From Bdellovibrionota bacterium (lineage in GTDB: Bacteria > Bdellovibrionota > Bacteriovoracia > Bacteriovoracales > Bacteriovoracaceae): a stretch of 43,984 bases of DNA. The stretch spans positions 1 to 43,984 of the forward strand of contig JAURDE010000004.1 in assembly GCA_030828105.1 (NCBI GenBank), given 5' to 3'. The position numbers were made by a program, and so were the translations under genes. How positions within the stretch are numbered: the first letter of the stretch is position 1; each line of letters opens with the position of its first letter. Below, one piece after another: positions 17,648-26,599 of the stretch. The notes below the pieces were generated by a model. It saw nothing but the letters and a program-made list of their open reading frames with translations. It searched no databases and was not told where the DNA came from.

Positions 17648-17977
17648 TTAGAGGTTTTGGAGGTAAATACTTATGGCATCGGTATCTGATTTATTTAGTT
17701 CGCCCTTAAAGACCTTCATTAACCTACCTGGCATTTTGGGTTTATATCCATCCGGATAAGTGCCAAATAAAACTTTTTTATAAACAAGCTCCGTTGAGGC
17801 GTTTTTCAATGGTGGCCCACTTGCACCTGGGCGTGAAGGGTTAGGATTATGGCATGTAATACAATGCTTTATATAAAGGGACTTTCCTTTATCATAATAA
17901 GCTTGTTTTTCTGGAGGCAATTTTTTCGCACAAGCTAAGAACAAAAAAACAAGGACAATATACCTTATTTTAATCAT
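17648..17977 (-). CDS. Small c-type cytochrome lipoprotein
   Basis: 109 residues. The leader ends in a lipobox-like LFLAC (Cys 16), so the protein is probably membrane-anchored. One haem-binding motif CITCH is at about residues 39-43, and a Met in KMPGRLM can act as the distal ligand. This is a class I mono-haem cytochrome c acting in periplasmic electron transfer. Its start overlaps the end of the YceI gene by eight bases, so the two are coupled. Confidence 0.85.
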   Translation of the reverse strand: MIKIRYIVLVFLFLACAKKLPPEKQAYYDKGKSLYIKHCITCHNPNPSRPGASGPPLKNASTELVYKKVLFGTYPDGYKPKMPGRLMKVFKGELNKSDTDAISIYLQNL

Positions 17978-18542
17978 TATCAGAGAGTACGACTTTCACT
18001 TCAAGGGTAAAGTCATCGTAAATAAAATTGTCTGTCAGGTTTTTAAATACACTTTTAGATTTATATTTAATTCCCCAAAGCGTTCTGTCTACCTTTAGAG
18101 TAGAAGTTAAAAGGGTGTTCTTTCCTTTATTTAATTCCACTTTAAAGTCTATGGGTTTAGTAATTCCATTTATCGTAAGCTCGGCCATAACATCATAATG
18201 ACCTCCCTTACCTAATGAACTGTTTTTGATAACAAGCTTTGCAGTACTAAATTTTTCTACATCGAAAAAGTCCGCTGACTTAAGATGATCGACAAGTTTT
18301 TTATTGTATTTTTCATTAGTGAGATCATCACATTTGATTGTATCCATATCAATAATGAACTCCCCACCTTTGAGATCATCCCCTTCTATATTCACTTTTC
18401 CAGAGCTTAGAGAAATTGTTCCAAAGTGTTCTCCGCTGACTTTTTTTCCCGTCCATTTAAGGATACTTTTTTTCGTATCTACTTTAAAATCAGCTGCCTG
18501 TAGGGAAAAACTTAATAAAAAAAGAGCTATTAGAGTCTTCAT
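17970..18542 (-). CDS. YceI-family periplasmic lipid-binding protein
   Basis: 190 residues: a signal peptide (cut after LQA-AD) then a lipocalin-like YceI domain. Typical elements are KSILKWTGKKVSGEHFGTI, an FDVEKF stretch, LTINGITKPIDF near residue 127 and WGIKYKSK near the end. Family members bind polyisoprenoids or fatty acid derivatives in the periplasm. Coupling to a cytochrome c gene hints at quinone or isoprenoid handling linked to electron transfer, which is inference. Confidence 0.88.
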   Translation of the reverse strand: MKTLIALFLLSFSLQAADFKVDTKKSILKWTGKKVSGEHFGTISLSSGKVNIEGDDLKGGEFIIDMDTIKCDDLTNEKYNKKLVDHLKSADFFDVEKFSTAKLVIKNSSLGKGGHYDVMAELTINGITKPIDFKVELNKGKNTLLTSTLKVDRTLWGIKYKSKSVFKNLTDNFIYDDFTLEVKVVLSDND

Positions 18543-18621
18543 AAAAATCCTATGTTGTTAAACTTTTTAAGTATAAGGAGTTTATAATAATTAAAGAAAC
18601 TCGAAAAGACAGATAATAAGA

Positions 18622-19062
18622 TCAGCGAGTCAATTTCCAAAGAAGTTCCCAGTCCTCACCTTTTCTCTGATACGCAATAGTTGTTCCTGTTTGGAATTCA
18701 CAGTAATTTCGAGGGCCGGCCAAGTACATAGATAGTTTTGACATGAAAGGGTTATGACCAACAATCATAATATCCTCATTTTCACCTAAAAGCTTTTTTA
18801 CCCATACTGATGGGTTATCTTCGGGCCTAAGGCCTTGTTCCATTTGAGGCCCATTATCAGTTTGCAGTATTTGGGAAACTAATTCGGCGCTCTGTCTGGC
18901 ACGAACAAAACCGCTATGGATTATACGCTTTGGTTTGATAGACTTATCTTTCAATTGATTCGCAACAGAGCTGATTTGCTTAATACCATTTTCCGTTAAT
19001 TCTCTTTCGGAGTCAGGTATCTTGCTGTCGGCCTCTCCATGCCTCATTAAATATACAATCAT
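18622..19062 (-). CDS. sixA: SixA-type phosphohistidine phosphatase
   Basis: 146 residues, no signal peptide. The histidine phosphatase motif RHGE (7-10) carries the nucleophilic His, and VGHNPF holds the second catalytic His. The short length and lack of an inserted cap match SixA, which in E. coli removes phosphate from histidine residues of phosphorelay or phosphotransfer proteins. It is monocistronic as far as visible, between YceI and the peptide ABC ATPase. Confidence 0.85.
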   Translation of the reverse strand: MIVYLMRHGEADSKIPDSERELTENGIKQISSVANQLKDKSIKPKRIIHSGFVRARQSAELVSQILQTDNGPQMEQGLRPEDNPSVWVKKLLGENEDIMIVGHNPFMSKLSMYLAGPRNYCEFQTGTTIAYQRKGEDWELLWKLTR

Positions 19063-19112
19063 ACTTAAGATTATAAGATGATTAACTATTCATGTTAAGA
19101 CAATTTTTCAAA

Positions 19113-20846
19113 CTAGTGAAAAACGCTCCCCTCAACTAGTTCTTTGGGGATTCCACGTGGAATGGCCTCTAAAAGCGCCTTGGTGTAGTCTTGTTGAGGA
19201 TTCTTATAGATCTCACTAGCTTTAGCGAACTCTACAATCTTTCCATTATTCATCACACCTACTTCATCAGAGAAATATTTCACGACAGAGAGGTCATGAC
19301 TAATAAAAATATAAGTCAGATTAAACTCTTCTTGTAGATCAAGTAATAGGTTTAAGACTTGGGCCTGTACAGAAACATCTAAAGCAGAAACAGACTCATC
19401 ACATATGATAAATTCTGGATTTAGAGCAAGGGCACGAGCAATACAGATTCTTTGCCTCTGTCCCCCAGAAAATTCATGAGGATACCTAGATAAATGGTTA
19501 CCTGCTAATCCCACTCTATGAAGTAGTTCAGAGGCCCTTTGATAACGCTCTTTTTTATTTTTACCAACATTGTGAATAACCATTGGCTCAGTAACGATAT
19601 CTCCAATTGTCATTCTTGGGTTAAGAGAAGAATAAGGGTCTTGAAAAATAATTTGAATCTTCTTTCTCATTTCTCTCATCTCTTTAGGAGAAAGAGACAT
19701 AATATCCGTTCCATTATAAGTAACACTTCCAGAGGTCGCTTCAACAAGCCTTAAAATAGTACGTCCTAGAGTAGTCTTTCCACAACCAGACTCACCCACT
19801 AACCCTAAAGTTCTTCCTTTACGAACCTGAAAACTAACATCATCAACGGCCTTTACATGTCCCTGAATTCTGCCAAAAACTCCACCTTTTATAGGAAAGT
19901 GAGTCTTTAAATTATTTACTTCTAAAAGAACAGGGTATTTCGATTCATCCATGACCTTTTCTTCTTTATCGGGACCGGCATGAACTTCGGCCTTAACTTC
20001 ATTACCGTCTTCATCCATAAAATCAGAGACGGTTAAAAGTCTTCTCGGGTTGTACTCAACTCTTGGTCTACAGGCCAAGAGCCCTTTGGTATATGGATTT
20101 TGAGGATTAACAAATATTTCTTTGGTAGAATTTGTCTCAACCAAATCACCTCTGTACATGACAGCAACTGTATCAGCTATATCTGCAATAACTCCGAGGT
20201 CATGAGTAATAAATAAAATACTCATTCCGTGCTTTCTTTGCAGATCAAACATCAACTCAAGGACTTGTTTTTGGATTGTAACATCAAGGGCCGTAGTGGG
20301 TTCGTCACAAATAAGAAGCTCTGGTTCACAGGCCATGGCCATGGCAATCATAACCCTTTGCTTTTGCCCACCTGACATCTGGTGAGGATAACTATTAACT
20401 CTTTCGGTAGGGTTTGGAATACCTACTTCATCTAAAAGCTCAATTGTTCTTTTTCTCGCTTCAGATTTAGACATATTTTGATGAAGTATTAAGGCTTCAT
20501 CAATCTGATTTCCTACTGTAAAAACGGGATTTAAGCTCGTCATGGGCTCTTGAAAAATCATTGAGATTTTATTTCCTCTAATTTTACGCATATCATCATT
20601 ACTAAGGTCAACTAGGTTTTGGCCTTTAAAAAGGATTTCTCCAGAAGAGATTTTTCCTGGAGGATTTGGAATTAATCCCATGATGGCCAATGAAGTAACA
20701 CTTTTACCTGAGCCAGACTCACCAACAAGGCCTACTGTTTTACCTTTAGGGATATCCAAGTTTAAGTTTTTAACAGCTCGGACTGTGCCTTCCTCTGTTT
20801 CAAAATCTACACTTAAATTTCTAATACTCAACAAATTTTCCGACAT
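19113..20846 (-). CDS. Double-domain ABC ATPase for peptide import (DppDF/GsiA type)
   Basis: 577 residues with two complete ABC domains in one chain, as when DppD and DppF are fused (GsiA/YejF type). Domain 1: [29 protein letters not shown]. Domain 2: [30 protein letters not shown]. Each has the peptide-ATPase C-terminal pattern ([22 protein letters not shown]). Start at 20846 rather than 20885 because AAAGGGA lies just upstream and the domain begins soon after. No permease or binding protein is adjacent, so those must be encoded elsewhere. It would energise oligopeptide uptake, useful to a predator digesting protein. Confidence 0.9.
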   Translation of the reverse strand: MSENLLSIRNLSVDFETEEGTVRAVKNLNLDIPKGKTVGLVGESGSGKSVTSLAIMGLIPNPPGKISSGEILFKGQNLVDLSNDDMRKIRGNKISMIFQEPMTSLNPVFTVGNQIDEALILHQNMSKSEARKRTIELLDEVGIPNPTERVNSYPHQMSGGQKQRVMIAMAMACEPELLICDEPTTALDVTIQKQVLELMFDLQRKHGMSILFITHDLGVIADIADTVAVMYRGDLVETNSTKEIFVNPQNPYTKGLLACRPRVEYNPRRLLTVSDFMDEDGNEVKAEVHAGPDKEEKVMDESKYPVLLEVNNLKTHFPIKGGVFGRIQGHVKAVDDVSFQVRKGRTLGLVGESGCGKTTLGRTILRLVEATSGSVTYNGTDIMSLSPKEMREMRKKIQIIFQDPYSSLNPRMTIGDIVTEPMVIHNVGKNKKERYQRASELLHRVGLAGNHLSRYPHEFSGGQRQRICIARALALNPEFIICDESVSALDVSVQAQVLNLLLDLQEEFNLTYIFISHDLSVVKYFSDEVGVMNNGKIVEFAKASEIYKNPQQDYTKALLEAIPRGIPKELVEGSVFH

Positions 20847-20958
20847 GCACAATCCCTTTTGATCATTAAGATCAATGTCATACAATTATTAACGAACTAT
20901 TTCAATTTAAAGGATTAATTGCTATGCATTAAATCAACATAAACAAGCTAATAAATAA

Positions 20959-20984
20959 AAATGGCCGAGATTACTCGGCCATTT
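20959..20984 (-). terminator. Rho-independent terminator after the 21011 gene
   Basis: A perfect 11-base stem (AAATGGCCGAG paired with CTCGGCCATTT) with a four-base loop, followed on the minus strand by a T-rich run. It lies about 27 bases after the stop of the minus-strand gene at 21011. Confidence 0.85.
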
Positions 20985-21010
20985 GATATTAAAGAAAGGT
21001 CATACTTCTT

Positions 21011-21730
21011 TTAGAAACCATAAAGCTGATCTTTTGTAGGAGCTCTCAATCTCGCCTGCTCTCTACTATGAATACTTTGCAGAGCTGCTAAATAAAGAGC
21101 CTGTGCCATCTCCATATTTTCCAGTGCCTTATTAAACTCAAAGTGAAATGCGCTAAAAAATTCTTTATCATTACCGTACTGACCTCGACCTTCACCTACA
21201 AAACAGGTTTCTACTAAAGGCCTAGTACCACTTCGTTTTCCCTGTAGAAACTCCTGCACCTCATCATAAGGGATGATAAATGATAGAGGGCTTATACGAG
21301 CAGCCATTGGACCATGACCATCAATAGGAGCGAAGCTTTTAGTTCTCCACTCAAGCGGGGCTAATTTAAGCTCGGTTTTCTGACCGAATAAATAGTACAT
21401 AACATCAACCTCAACATCATGCTTAAGTCTTTTTTTGAAAGCAGGATTTTGGGTAGTTTCTTTTGTATCCTTTGCATTAATTACAACAGCAAAGCTACAT
21501 TCACTCTTTTTTGGGCAAACATCAATTTCCTTCTTATAGGTATTAGGTGTGATTTTATAATTGGTAAAAACCACATCACCAGGACATAGCATTATACCGT
21601 TATTGAGATCACCTTCTGTGTAACCAAGATTCACGCAATGACCATTAATTCGTCTATCTTTGGATCTTAATCTTTCACAGACATCATTAGCAAAAGAACT
21701 AAAAGCAAAGCAGCACCCAACGAGTATCAG
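21011..21730 (-). CDS. Exported protein of unknown function with no standard start codon
   Basis: The nearest normal start is a GTG at 21634 (207 residues), but the same frame stays open upstream to 21730 and encodes a signal peptide-like run (LVGCCFAFSSFAND) plus two more Cys (VCERL, GHCV). A strong AAGGAG at 21733-21738 lies right before this extension, yet the codons after it are CTG and ATA, with an in-frame stop just beyond. So either initiation is non-standard or a few bases including the ATG were lost. The mature part has several Cys and a conserved-looking FAPIDGHGPMAAR. I recognise no family. Confidence 0.5.
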   Translation of the reverse strand: MILVGCCFAFSSFANDVCERLRSKDRRINGHCVNLGYTEGDLNNGIMLCPGDVVFTNYKITPNTYKKEIDVCPKKSECSFAVVINAKDTKETTQNPAFKKRLKHDVEVDVMYYLFGQKTELKLAPLEWRTKSFAPIDGHGPMAARISPLSFIIPYDEVQEFLQGKRSGTRPLVETCFVGEGRGQYGNDKEFFSAFHFEFNKALENMEMAQALYLAALQSIHSREQARLRAPTKDQLYGF

Positions 21731-21818
21731 TACTCCTTATAGAAAACGTTAATCTACTTTACATGAGTCAACACAAAACACAAAACACAATTATATATTA
21801 AAATTAAACAAATTTTAT

Positions 21819-22049
21819 TCAATGGCTTTCTTCTATCCCAACCCAGTTGCATACATTGAGCTTTTCTAATCTTTTAGTCTTTGAAATAGCGTCAGTGCGT
21901 AGATACCATTTTTTGTTTATAGGTTCTCCATTTTGAAGAATTTGCCAGACACTATCTTCAATATGCTTACGGATAGTGCATTTATCTGTAGTGGGTACAA
22001 AGCCAGAAGAGCAACTTACTAGTAGCACTAATAGGAATAAATACTTCAT
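21819..22049 (-). CDS. Small lipoprotein, unknown function
   Basis: 76 residues: a short leader ending in lipobox LVSCSS (Cys 13), then about 60 residues with two more Cys that may form a disulfide. No family recognised. It lies 21 bases after the FecR-domain gene on the same strand and is probably co-transcribed with it. Confidence 0.65.
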   Translation of the reverse strand: MKYLFLLVLLVSCSSGFVPTTDKCTIRKHIEDSVWQILQNGEPINKKWYLRTDAISKTKRLEKLNVCNWVGIEESH

Positions 22050-22070
22050 TTTAATCGTCCTCCAAAACCT

Positions 22071-23087
22071 CTATTCATAATCTTCGTCATCATCATCACA
22101 AGCCTCTTCCCTTCTAAAACGCTCTAAACCACCACGACCTGGGATGGGCTTATAAAACCAATAGAAACACTCGTTCTCTTTGGCCAATTTAGCTTGGTTT
22201 AATATGGCGTCTCTAATATCCCACGGCTCATCTTTTAATAGCTTATCTGTATTGGGGTTACCTGATTTTTGTTTTCTTTTGGGCGCCACAACCTTACTGG
22301 CTGCAGCAACGCTACCGGCTCCGGCCAATACTGGTATCGCCGAAATAGGTACGGCCACTGCAGCTGTAGGCAACGATACAGAGGCACTTGAAGTTAATGG
22401 TTTATCAAAATTACGAAACTCTCCCGATGGCAGTTGAAGTTCTGGAAGAAAGCTTTCTGGATTCTTTTTTAGATATTCTAAATCCTCAGCAGATAGGGTT
22501 TGAATACTATCTAAACTTTTTGTTTGAGAAAGTTTATTTGAGTTAAAGGCCTGCCCTGGGTCTAAATCAATATTGTTTTGAGGGAAATCAATTTTTTCTA
22601 AATTGGCATTAACTTTTCCTTCAAGAAGCGCCACATCGTCAGAAGGAAGACCTTTTACATCATATGAGTTAATTAAAAATTCTGTCCCCCTTACTCCGAT
22701 TGAAACCACCCTTGAGTTAAAAAGGATCTCATCCTTACCTTCTTTTACAGTGTTAATTTTGGCGCGGATTTTTCCCTTTAAAATATCAAATTTGTTTTGT
22801 CTTTTGTCCTGATCTACGTTGAGTTCTTTAATATGAAATAGTGAGTTAGGCCCTACAACAATATTACTGCCGTCTATCAAAGATATTTTGGTAAAGGATT
22901 TAATCAGGGTATTAATCTGATCTCCCTCTAGTATTTTGTCACCAACCTTAACTTCTATACGTTGTTCTTCACCTTGCACAATTTTATATACACTTCCCTT
23001 GGTCTTTATAATTTCACCTATGGGCTCGCTTGAAAGAGATGAAAAACTAAAAAATAAAAGTAGAATTGAAAAACTTTTCATAATCAC
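22071..23087 (-). CDS. Exported FecR-domain protein
   Basis: 338 residues. Signal peptide, then a FecR domain (about residues 22-175): GEIIKTKGSVYKI, GDKILEGDQI, TKISLIDGSNIVVGPNS and VSIGVRGTEFLI, the usual order. A Pro/Ala/Val-rich hydrophobic linker near residues 235-265 might span or sit on a membrane, and the tail is very acidic (DDDDEDYE). No sigma factor or TonB receptor gene is adjacent, so it is more likely a stand-alone sensor or structural FecR protein than a classic anti-sigma. AAGGA stands five bases before a GTG at 23087; an ATG two codons later is the alternative. Confidence 0.78.
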   Translation of the reverse strand: MIMKSFSILLLFFSFSSLSSEPIGEIIKTKGSVYKIVQGEEQRIEVKVGDKILEGDQINTLIKSFTKISLIDGSNIVVGPNSLFHIKELNVDQDKRQNKFDILKGKIRAKINTVKEGKDEILFNSRVVSIGVRGTEFLINSYDVKGLPSDDVALLEGKVNANLEKIDFPQNNIDLDPGQAFNSNKLSQTKSLDSIQTLSAEDLEYLKKNPESFLPELQLPSGEFRNFDKPLTSSASVSLPTAAVAVPISAIPVLAGAGSVAAASKVVAPKRKQKSGNPNTDKLLKDEPWDIRDAILNQAKLAKENECFYWFYKPIPGRGGLERFRREEACDDDDEDYE

Positions 23088-23165
23088 GACTATCCTTAAA
23101 AATTAACTTTAATTTATTTTAAGACAATTTATATATTTAAGGAAAATTTTTAGTAGCGGCACACC

Positions 23166-23194
23166 TTAACTAGCTCAGTCTTAAAATGTATAAA
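23166..23194 (+). promoter_or_regulatory. Predicted sigma-70-type promoter of the 23219 gene
   Basis: TTAACT (23166-23171), 17 bases, then TATAAA (23189-23194). The start codon at 23219 is about 25 bases beyond, with AAAGG as ribosome site. Boxes are four and five of six to consensus. Confidence 0.45.
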
Positions 23195-23218
23195 TAGAGC
23201 AAATTACAAAGGTACTTT

Positions 23219-24775
23219 ATGAAACTATATAAACTCCTCTCTATCATGCTATTGTGCTTCACTTCCATAACTTCTTTTGCAGACAATTGCCCTAAAAAAA
23301 GTAATAGAATTTTTAGGGAGGCCCTTAATAAATGTATTGATACAGGACTCTTTCAAGTCAAGTTTGACCAAAACTGCCCTACTAAATTAGGAGGATACTC
23401 TTGTTTCAGCACTTATGAGGAAGAGACGTCAATGTTGCCTCAAAGTATAAATATTCGATCAAAAACCCAAACCTTTAATCCCTATTGGTACTTCGTTCTT
23501 CAAAATAATAATATTTGGGTAAAAAGAAGAGATAAAAAGGCTTCTTCTTGGATTTATTTAAAACCCCATAAAAAAAATTATCGGCCAGTTGAGATATCAA
23601 GTGATGACCGAAATCTTATAAGCCTCGACCCTGATAAAAAAGTTTACACCATGTTTGGTGCACTCAGTGATGACCATAACAAGTTTTGGTGGAGGCAAAC
23701 CTGGGGGCTCCCCTTCTGGTTAGGTGGCACATGGAAAATACCAAGCTGGGTTAAGTCTTGGGATATTTCCTATTTCTCTCCGGTTTATGATAAATACCAT
23801 TCTGATTCCGAAGGAAACCTTCATGATGTCGGTGTTGGAGTGACTCATATTTGGATGCTCGACTCAACTGGACAAAGAGTTATTTTTAACGACCCTTGGC
23901 TACCACATGATACAAGTTACGAAACCTGTTCTCCTCTAAGAGGACGATTTAAATCTCATGCTCTAAGTGCAAATGGATCAAAGATTTTTGTCATTAATCA
24001 GTATGGAGATATGTTTACTAAATCATATGACTTTGACATGGCCGGATATAATGAAGTGGCCTTTGATTATACCTATCGGCCTGTAGGCGCCATCATTACA
24101 AACCCAAAAGATGTTAATAAAAGCAATCGAAAGTTTTTGCCTCGAAAACTTCCTATTCCTGATTGGAAACAACAACCTAAGATTGCTGGTGTTATTACAG
24201 ATAAAATAAGCGTTCACAAAGTAGGCCCTGGTGGAGAGAATCGAATTCTTAGAGTAGAAGGTGTCAATTCTTATAATCAAACGGGGTATTGGGAAAAGAA
24301 TGCCAATAGTAAAGAGAACTGGAAATTTACCCCGACCTATAAACCTTTAGAGGGAAAAATCTTAGATAATACCTTATTTAATACGGCCCACCTTACCATT
24401 GGAAAGGATGAATCTGTTGCGTATAAAGGAAATAAAAACGACATTAAGCTATCTATAATTAATTTTCATCCTTATTGCACTCCTTCAACTCTTAGGTTAA
24501 GTGATTCGCAAGGAAAAAGTATTGATTTGATTTTTCATCATAGAGCTCAAATTAGAATTGGAAAGTCCGAAAGAGGAATTACAAAAAAACCCAAAGGTTT
24601 TAAGGGCGCCATTGAAATCCCTCAAAATATGATTCTAACCCAAGAAATGATGAAGTTATTTCCCCAAGAAATTATAGATCAGGGAATTATTGATATCGAA
24701 GGATCTTTTAATTTGAAAAAGTTAAAAATAAAAAGCGACAAAAAACTTAAATGGACTTTATCACTGTCCAATTAG
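23219..24775 (+). CDS. Secreted protein of an unrecognised paralogous family (518 aa)
   Basis: 518 residues with a clean signal peptide (cut after SFA-DN, residue 21). The body is rich in Trp, Tyr and short beta-strand patterns. It shares ordered motifs with the 648-residue protein encoded at 27535-29481: GVTHIWML, a DPWLP block, a GRFKSHALSANGSKIFVI stretch, GDMFTKSYDFDMAGY and VEGVNSYNQTGYWEK. The repeated instrument-like blocks (label, value, strand) could form a beta-propeller, but I cannot prove this. No catalytic motif is evident. The protein is likely exported to the cell surface, medium or prey. Its 3' end overlaps the convergent YiiX-like gene by 15 bases. Confidence 0.75.
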   Translation: MKLYKLLSIMLLCFTSITSFADNCPKKSNRIFREALNKCIDTGLFQVKFDQNCPTKLGGYSCFSTYEEETSMLPQSINIRSKTQTFNPYWYFVLQNNNIWVKRRDKKASSWIYLKPHKKNYRPVEISSDDRNLISLDPDKKVYTMFGALSDDHNKFWWRQTWGLPFWLGGTWKIPSWVKSWDISYFSPVYDKYHSDSEGNLHDVGVGVTHIWMLDSTGQRVIFNDPWLPHDTSYETCSPLRGRFKSHALSANGSKIFVINQYGDMFTKSYDFDMAGYNEVAFDYTYRPVGAIITNPKDVNKSNRKFLPRKLPIPDWKQQPKIAGVITDKISVHKVGPGGENRILRVEGVNSYNQTGYWEKNANSKENWKFTPTYKPLEGKILDNTLFNTAHLTIGKDESVAYKGNKNDIKLSIINFHPYCTPSTLRLSDSQGKSIDLIFHHRAQIRIGKSERGITKKPKGFKGAIEIPQNMILTQEMMKLFPQEIIDQGIIDIEGSFNLKKLKIKSDKKLKWTLSLSN

Positions 24776-26500
24776 GTAATCTTTTGATCTTATTCGATGT
24801 TTGTTAAATATTTCATTAAGGAGATCTTTAAACTTAGGGCCTTCTATTTTCCACTTTTTCTTTGCTAGCTCTTGGTCCTTACTAATAAGTTTTTTTCCTT
24901 GTGAATCAACAGACCAAAAGTCAAAAAACATATCTCTTAATATACTTGTCATTTTGACTCTATCTTCTTGTCCCTTACCAATCATCTTCCCATCTAAATA
25001 AAGTGCAACAGGCTCGAGGATAGGTTTTGGTTCTACAAGTTTGTAAAAAGTAGAATCAGGCAAAGCTTGATGAGTATTTAATAGTTTATAAAGATAAAGA
25101 GGCACGTATTGTTTTTTTCCTCTTGTTCCATAGTAGTCTTCTTCACTAAGAAGTCTTTGGATTAATGAGGAGCAAACAATCCTTTCAATTCGCTGCGAAT
25201 CAATAGTGAAATCATACTGCAAACCTATGAGTCTAAATGTCTTTGTGAAAAACGAAAATCTTAATTTTTTAGCTTCTGGAGTTGTATCATAGAATCCTTT
25301 AATTCTTGCAGCGAGGAGATCGTCTATATTTAAAAAATGATCTAGGTTATTAAGAACAACACCATTATGGAGCGCTTCTGCAACACTTTTGCCCTCACGT
25401 ATGGCCTTTTGATATTTAGGTGCTAGATATTTAAAAACCCCCAATTCTTTTAACTCTTTCTCCGTACCCAACCAAACAGCATTATGATCCCAAAAACCTG
25501 GTGTAAGAGATGCACCGGAAAACTTTGAGCGCGTTTGATCCCATATGATATCACCTGCCTTGAGTTGAGATTTAAGACTTTTTATTACTACTTGATTGTT
25601 AAGAAGTTTTCCTGGCTCAGATTGAATTTGAGCAATGGTTGTACCGCCCCACTGAAAAATCTTATTTTGAAGCTCGTACCGAAATTCAGCAAATCCATCT
25701 GATAACCTACTAAGCCAGTGCTTCGTCTTTCCTAGTCTTCTTTTAATATCGATTCTAGCTCTTTCAAAAAAGCTACCATTTTTTGCTTTCAAAAAATTTG
25801 CCTTCTCTTTTTGATAATTGGTTAATTTTGCTATTTGATTTTTTATATACTTCATTTGTGGGTCATCTAAGTATAACCTCGTTATGTTATAGGCCTTCCC
25901 TTGTTTTCCCATTGGATAAAGATTATTTTTAGTTGGTGCAAAGGTTTCAAAAAGAACGGCCCCTTCTGCTAAGCGCTCATAGGTCTTGACCCCTTTTATA
26001 AAATAAGACCATTTGGTAAATGTATCCTTGGGTAAAGAAAATTCCTGATTCGATCTATTAAGATGCCTTCGTAATCGACGGTTCTTATCGAAGACCTCCT
26101 GAGTACTGTAAAAAAGCTCATAGATCAAGGCCAAAGTATAGAATTGAAAAATCTTATGTTTATACTCTTTAAAAGTACCTTTACCAATATCGAATTCAAT
26201 TTGTTCATACTTTCTATACTTACTGAGATATAGGTTTTTTAGTAAAACTGTATCTTTTTGGAATTGAACAAGTGTTTCGAGTGCATAAGCTGGTAGAGGA
26301 TAGATATTTTTTTGATCGGCCCTGAAAGCGATGCTTTGGGCCTTATCAAAATTTTTAATCACCCACTTCATTCTATGCTCTTGATTCATTACTGTAACAA
26401 AATCGTTATCAAAAGCTATATCACCTGAGTTCGTAAGGCTTAAAGACCAAGCACTCGTGGAAAGAAAAAGAATCAATGTTAAAATCAATAACTTAAACAC
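24761..26500 (-). CDS. Exported YiiX-like permuted papain-fold (NlpC/P60) protein
   Basis: 579 residues, signal peptide at 1-19. The N-terminal 300 residues are helical and unrecognised. From about 313 comes a permuted NlpC/P60 pattern as in YiiX/YaeF: KAGDIIW (314-320), His in FWDHNAVWLG (His 339) and Cys in ERIVCSSLI (Cys 443). In this permuted family the His precedes the Cys, as seen here. Family members act on lipid or amide bonds, so it could cut lipids, lipoproteins or peptides of the envelope or prey. It is sandwiched between two paralogous secreted genes and converges with the first. Confidence 0.7.
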   Translation of the reverse strand: MFKLLILTLILFLSTSAWSLSLTNSGDIAFDNDFVTVMNQEHRMKWVIKNFDKAQSIAFRADQKNIYPLPAYALETLVQFQKDTVLLKNLYLSKYRKYEQIEFDIGKGTFKEYKHKIFQFYTLALIYELFYSTQEVFDKNRRLRRHLNRSNQEFSLPKDTFTKWSYFIKGVKTYERLAEGAVLFETFAPTKNNLYPMGKQGKAYNITRLYLDDPQMKYIKNQIAKLTNYQKEKANFLKAKNGSFFERARIDIKRRLGKTKHWLSRLSDGFAEFRYELQNKIFQWGGTTIAQIQSEPGKLLNNQVVIKSLKSQLKAGDIIWDQTRSKFSGASLTPGFWDHNAVWLGTEKELKELGVFKYLAPKYQKAIREGKSVAEALHNGVVLNNLDHFLNIDDLLAARIKGFYDTTPEAKKLRFSFFTKTFRLIGLQYDFTIDSQRIERIVCSSLIQRLLSEEDYYGTRGKKQYVPLYLYKLLNTHQALPDSTFYKLVEPKPILEPVALYLDGKMIGKGQEDRVKMTSILRDMFFDFWSVDSQGKKLISKDQELAKKKWKIEGPKFKDLLNEIFNKHRIRSKDYLIGQ

Positions 26501-26599
26501 TATTTTATTATACCCTTATTTACGCGATTCGGCATATTTTCACCTTATTAAAGTTATTCTTTGCATCTAAAAAACCTATATGCTAAATGTCATTTGTTT

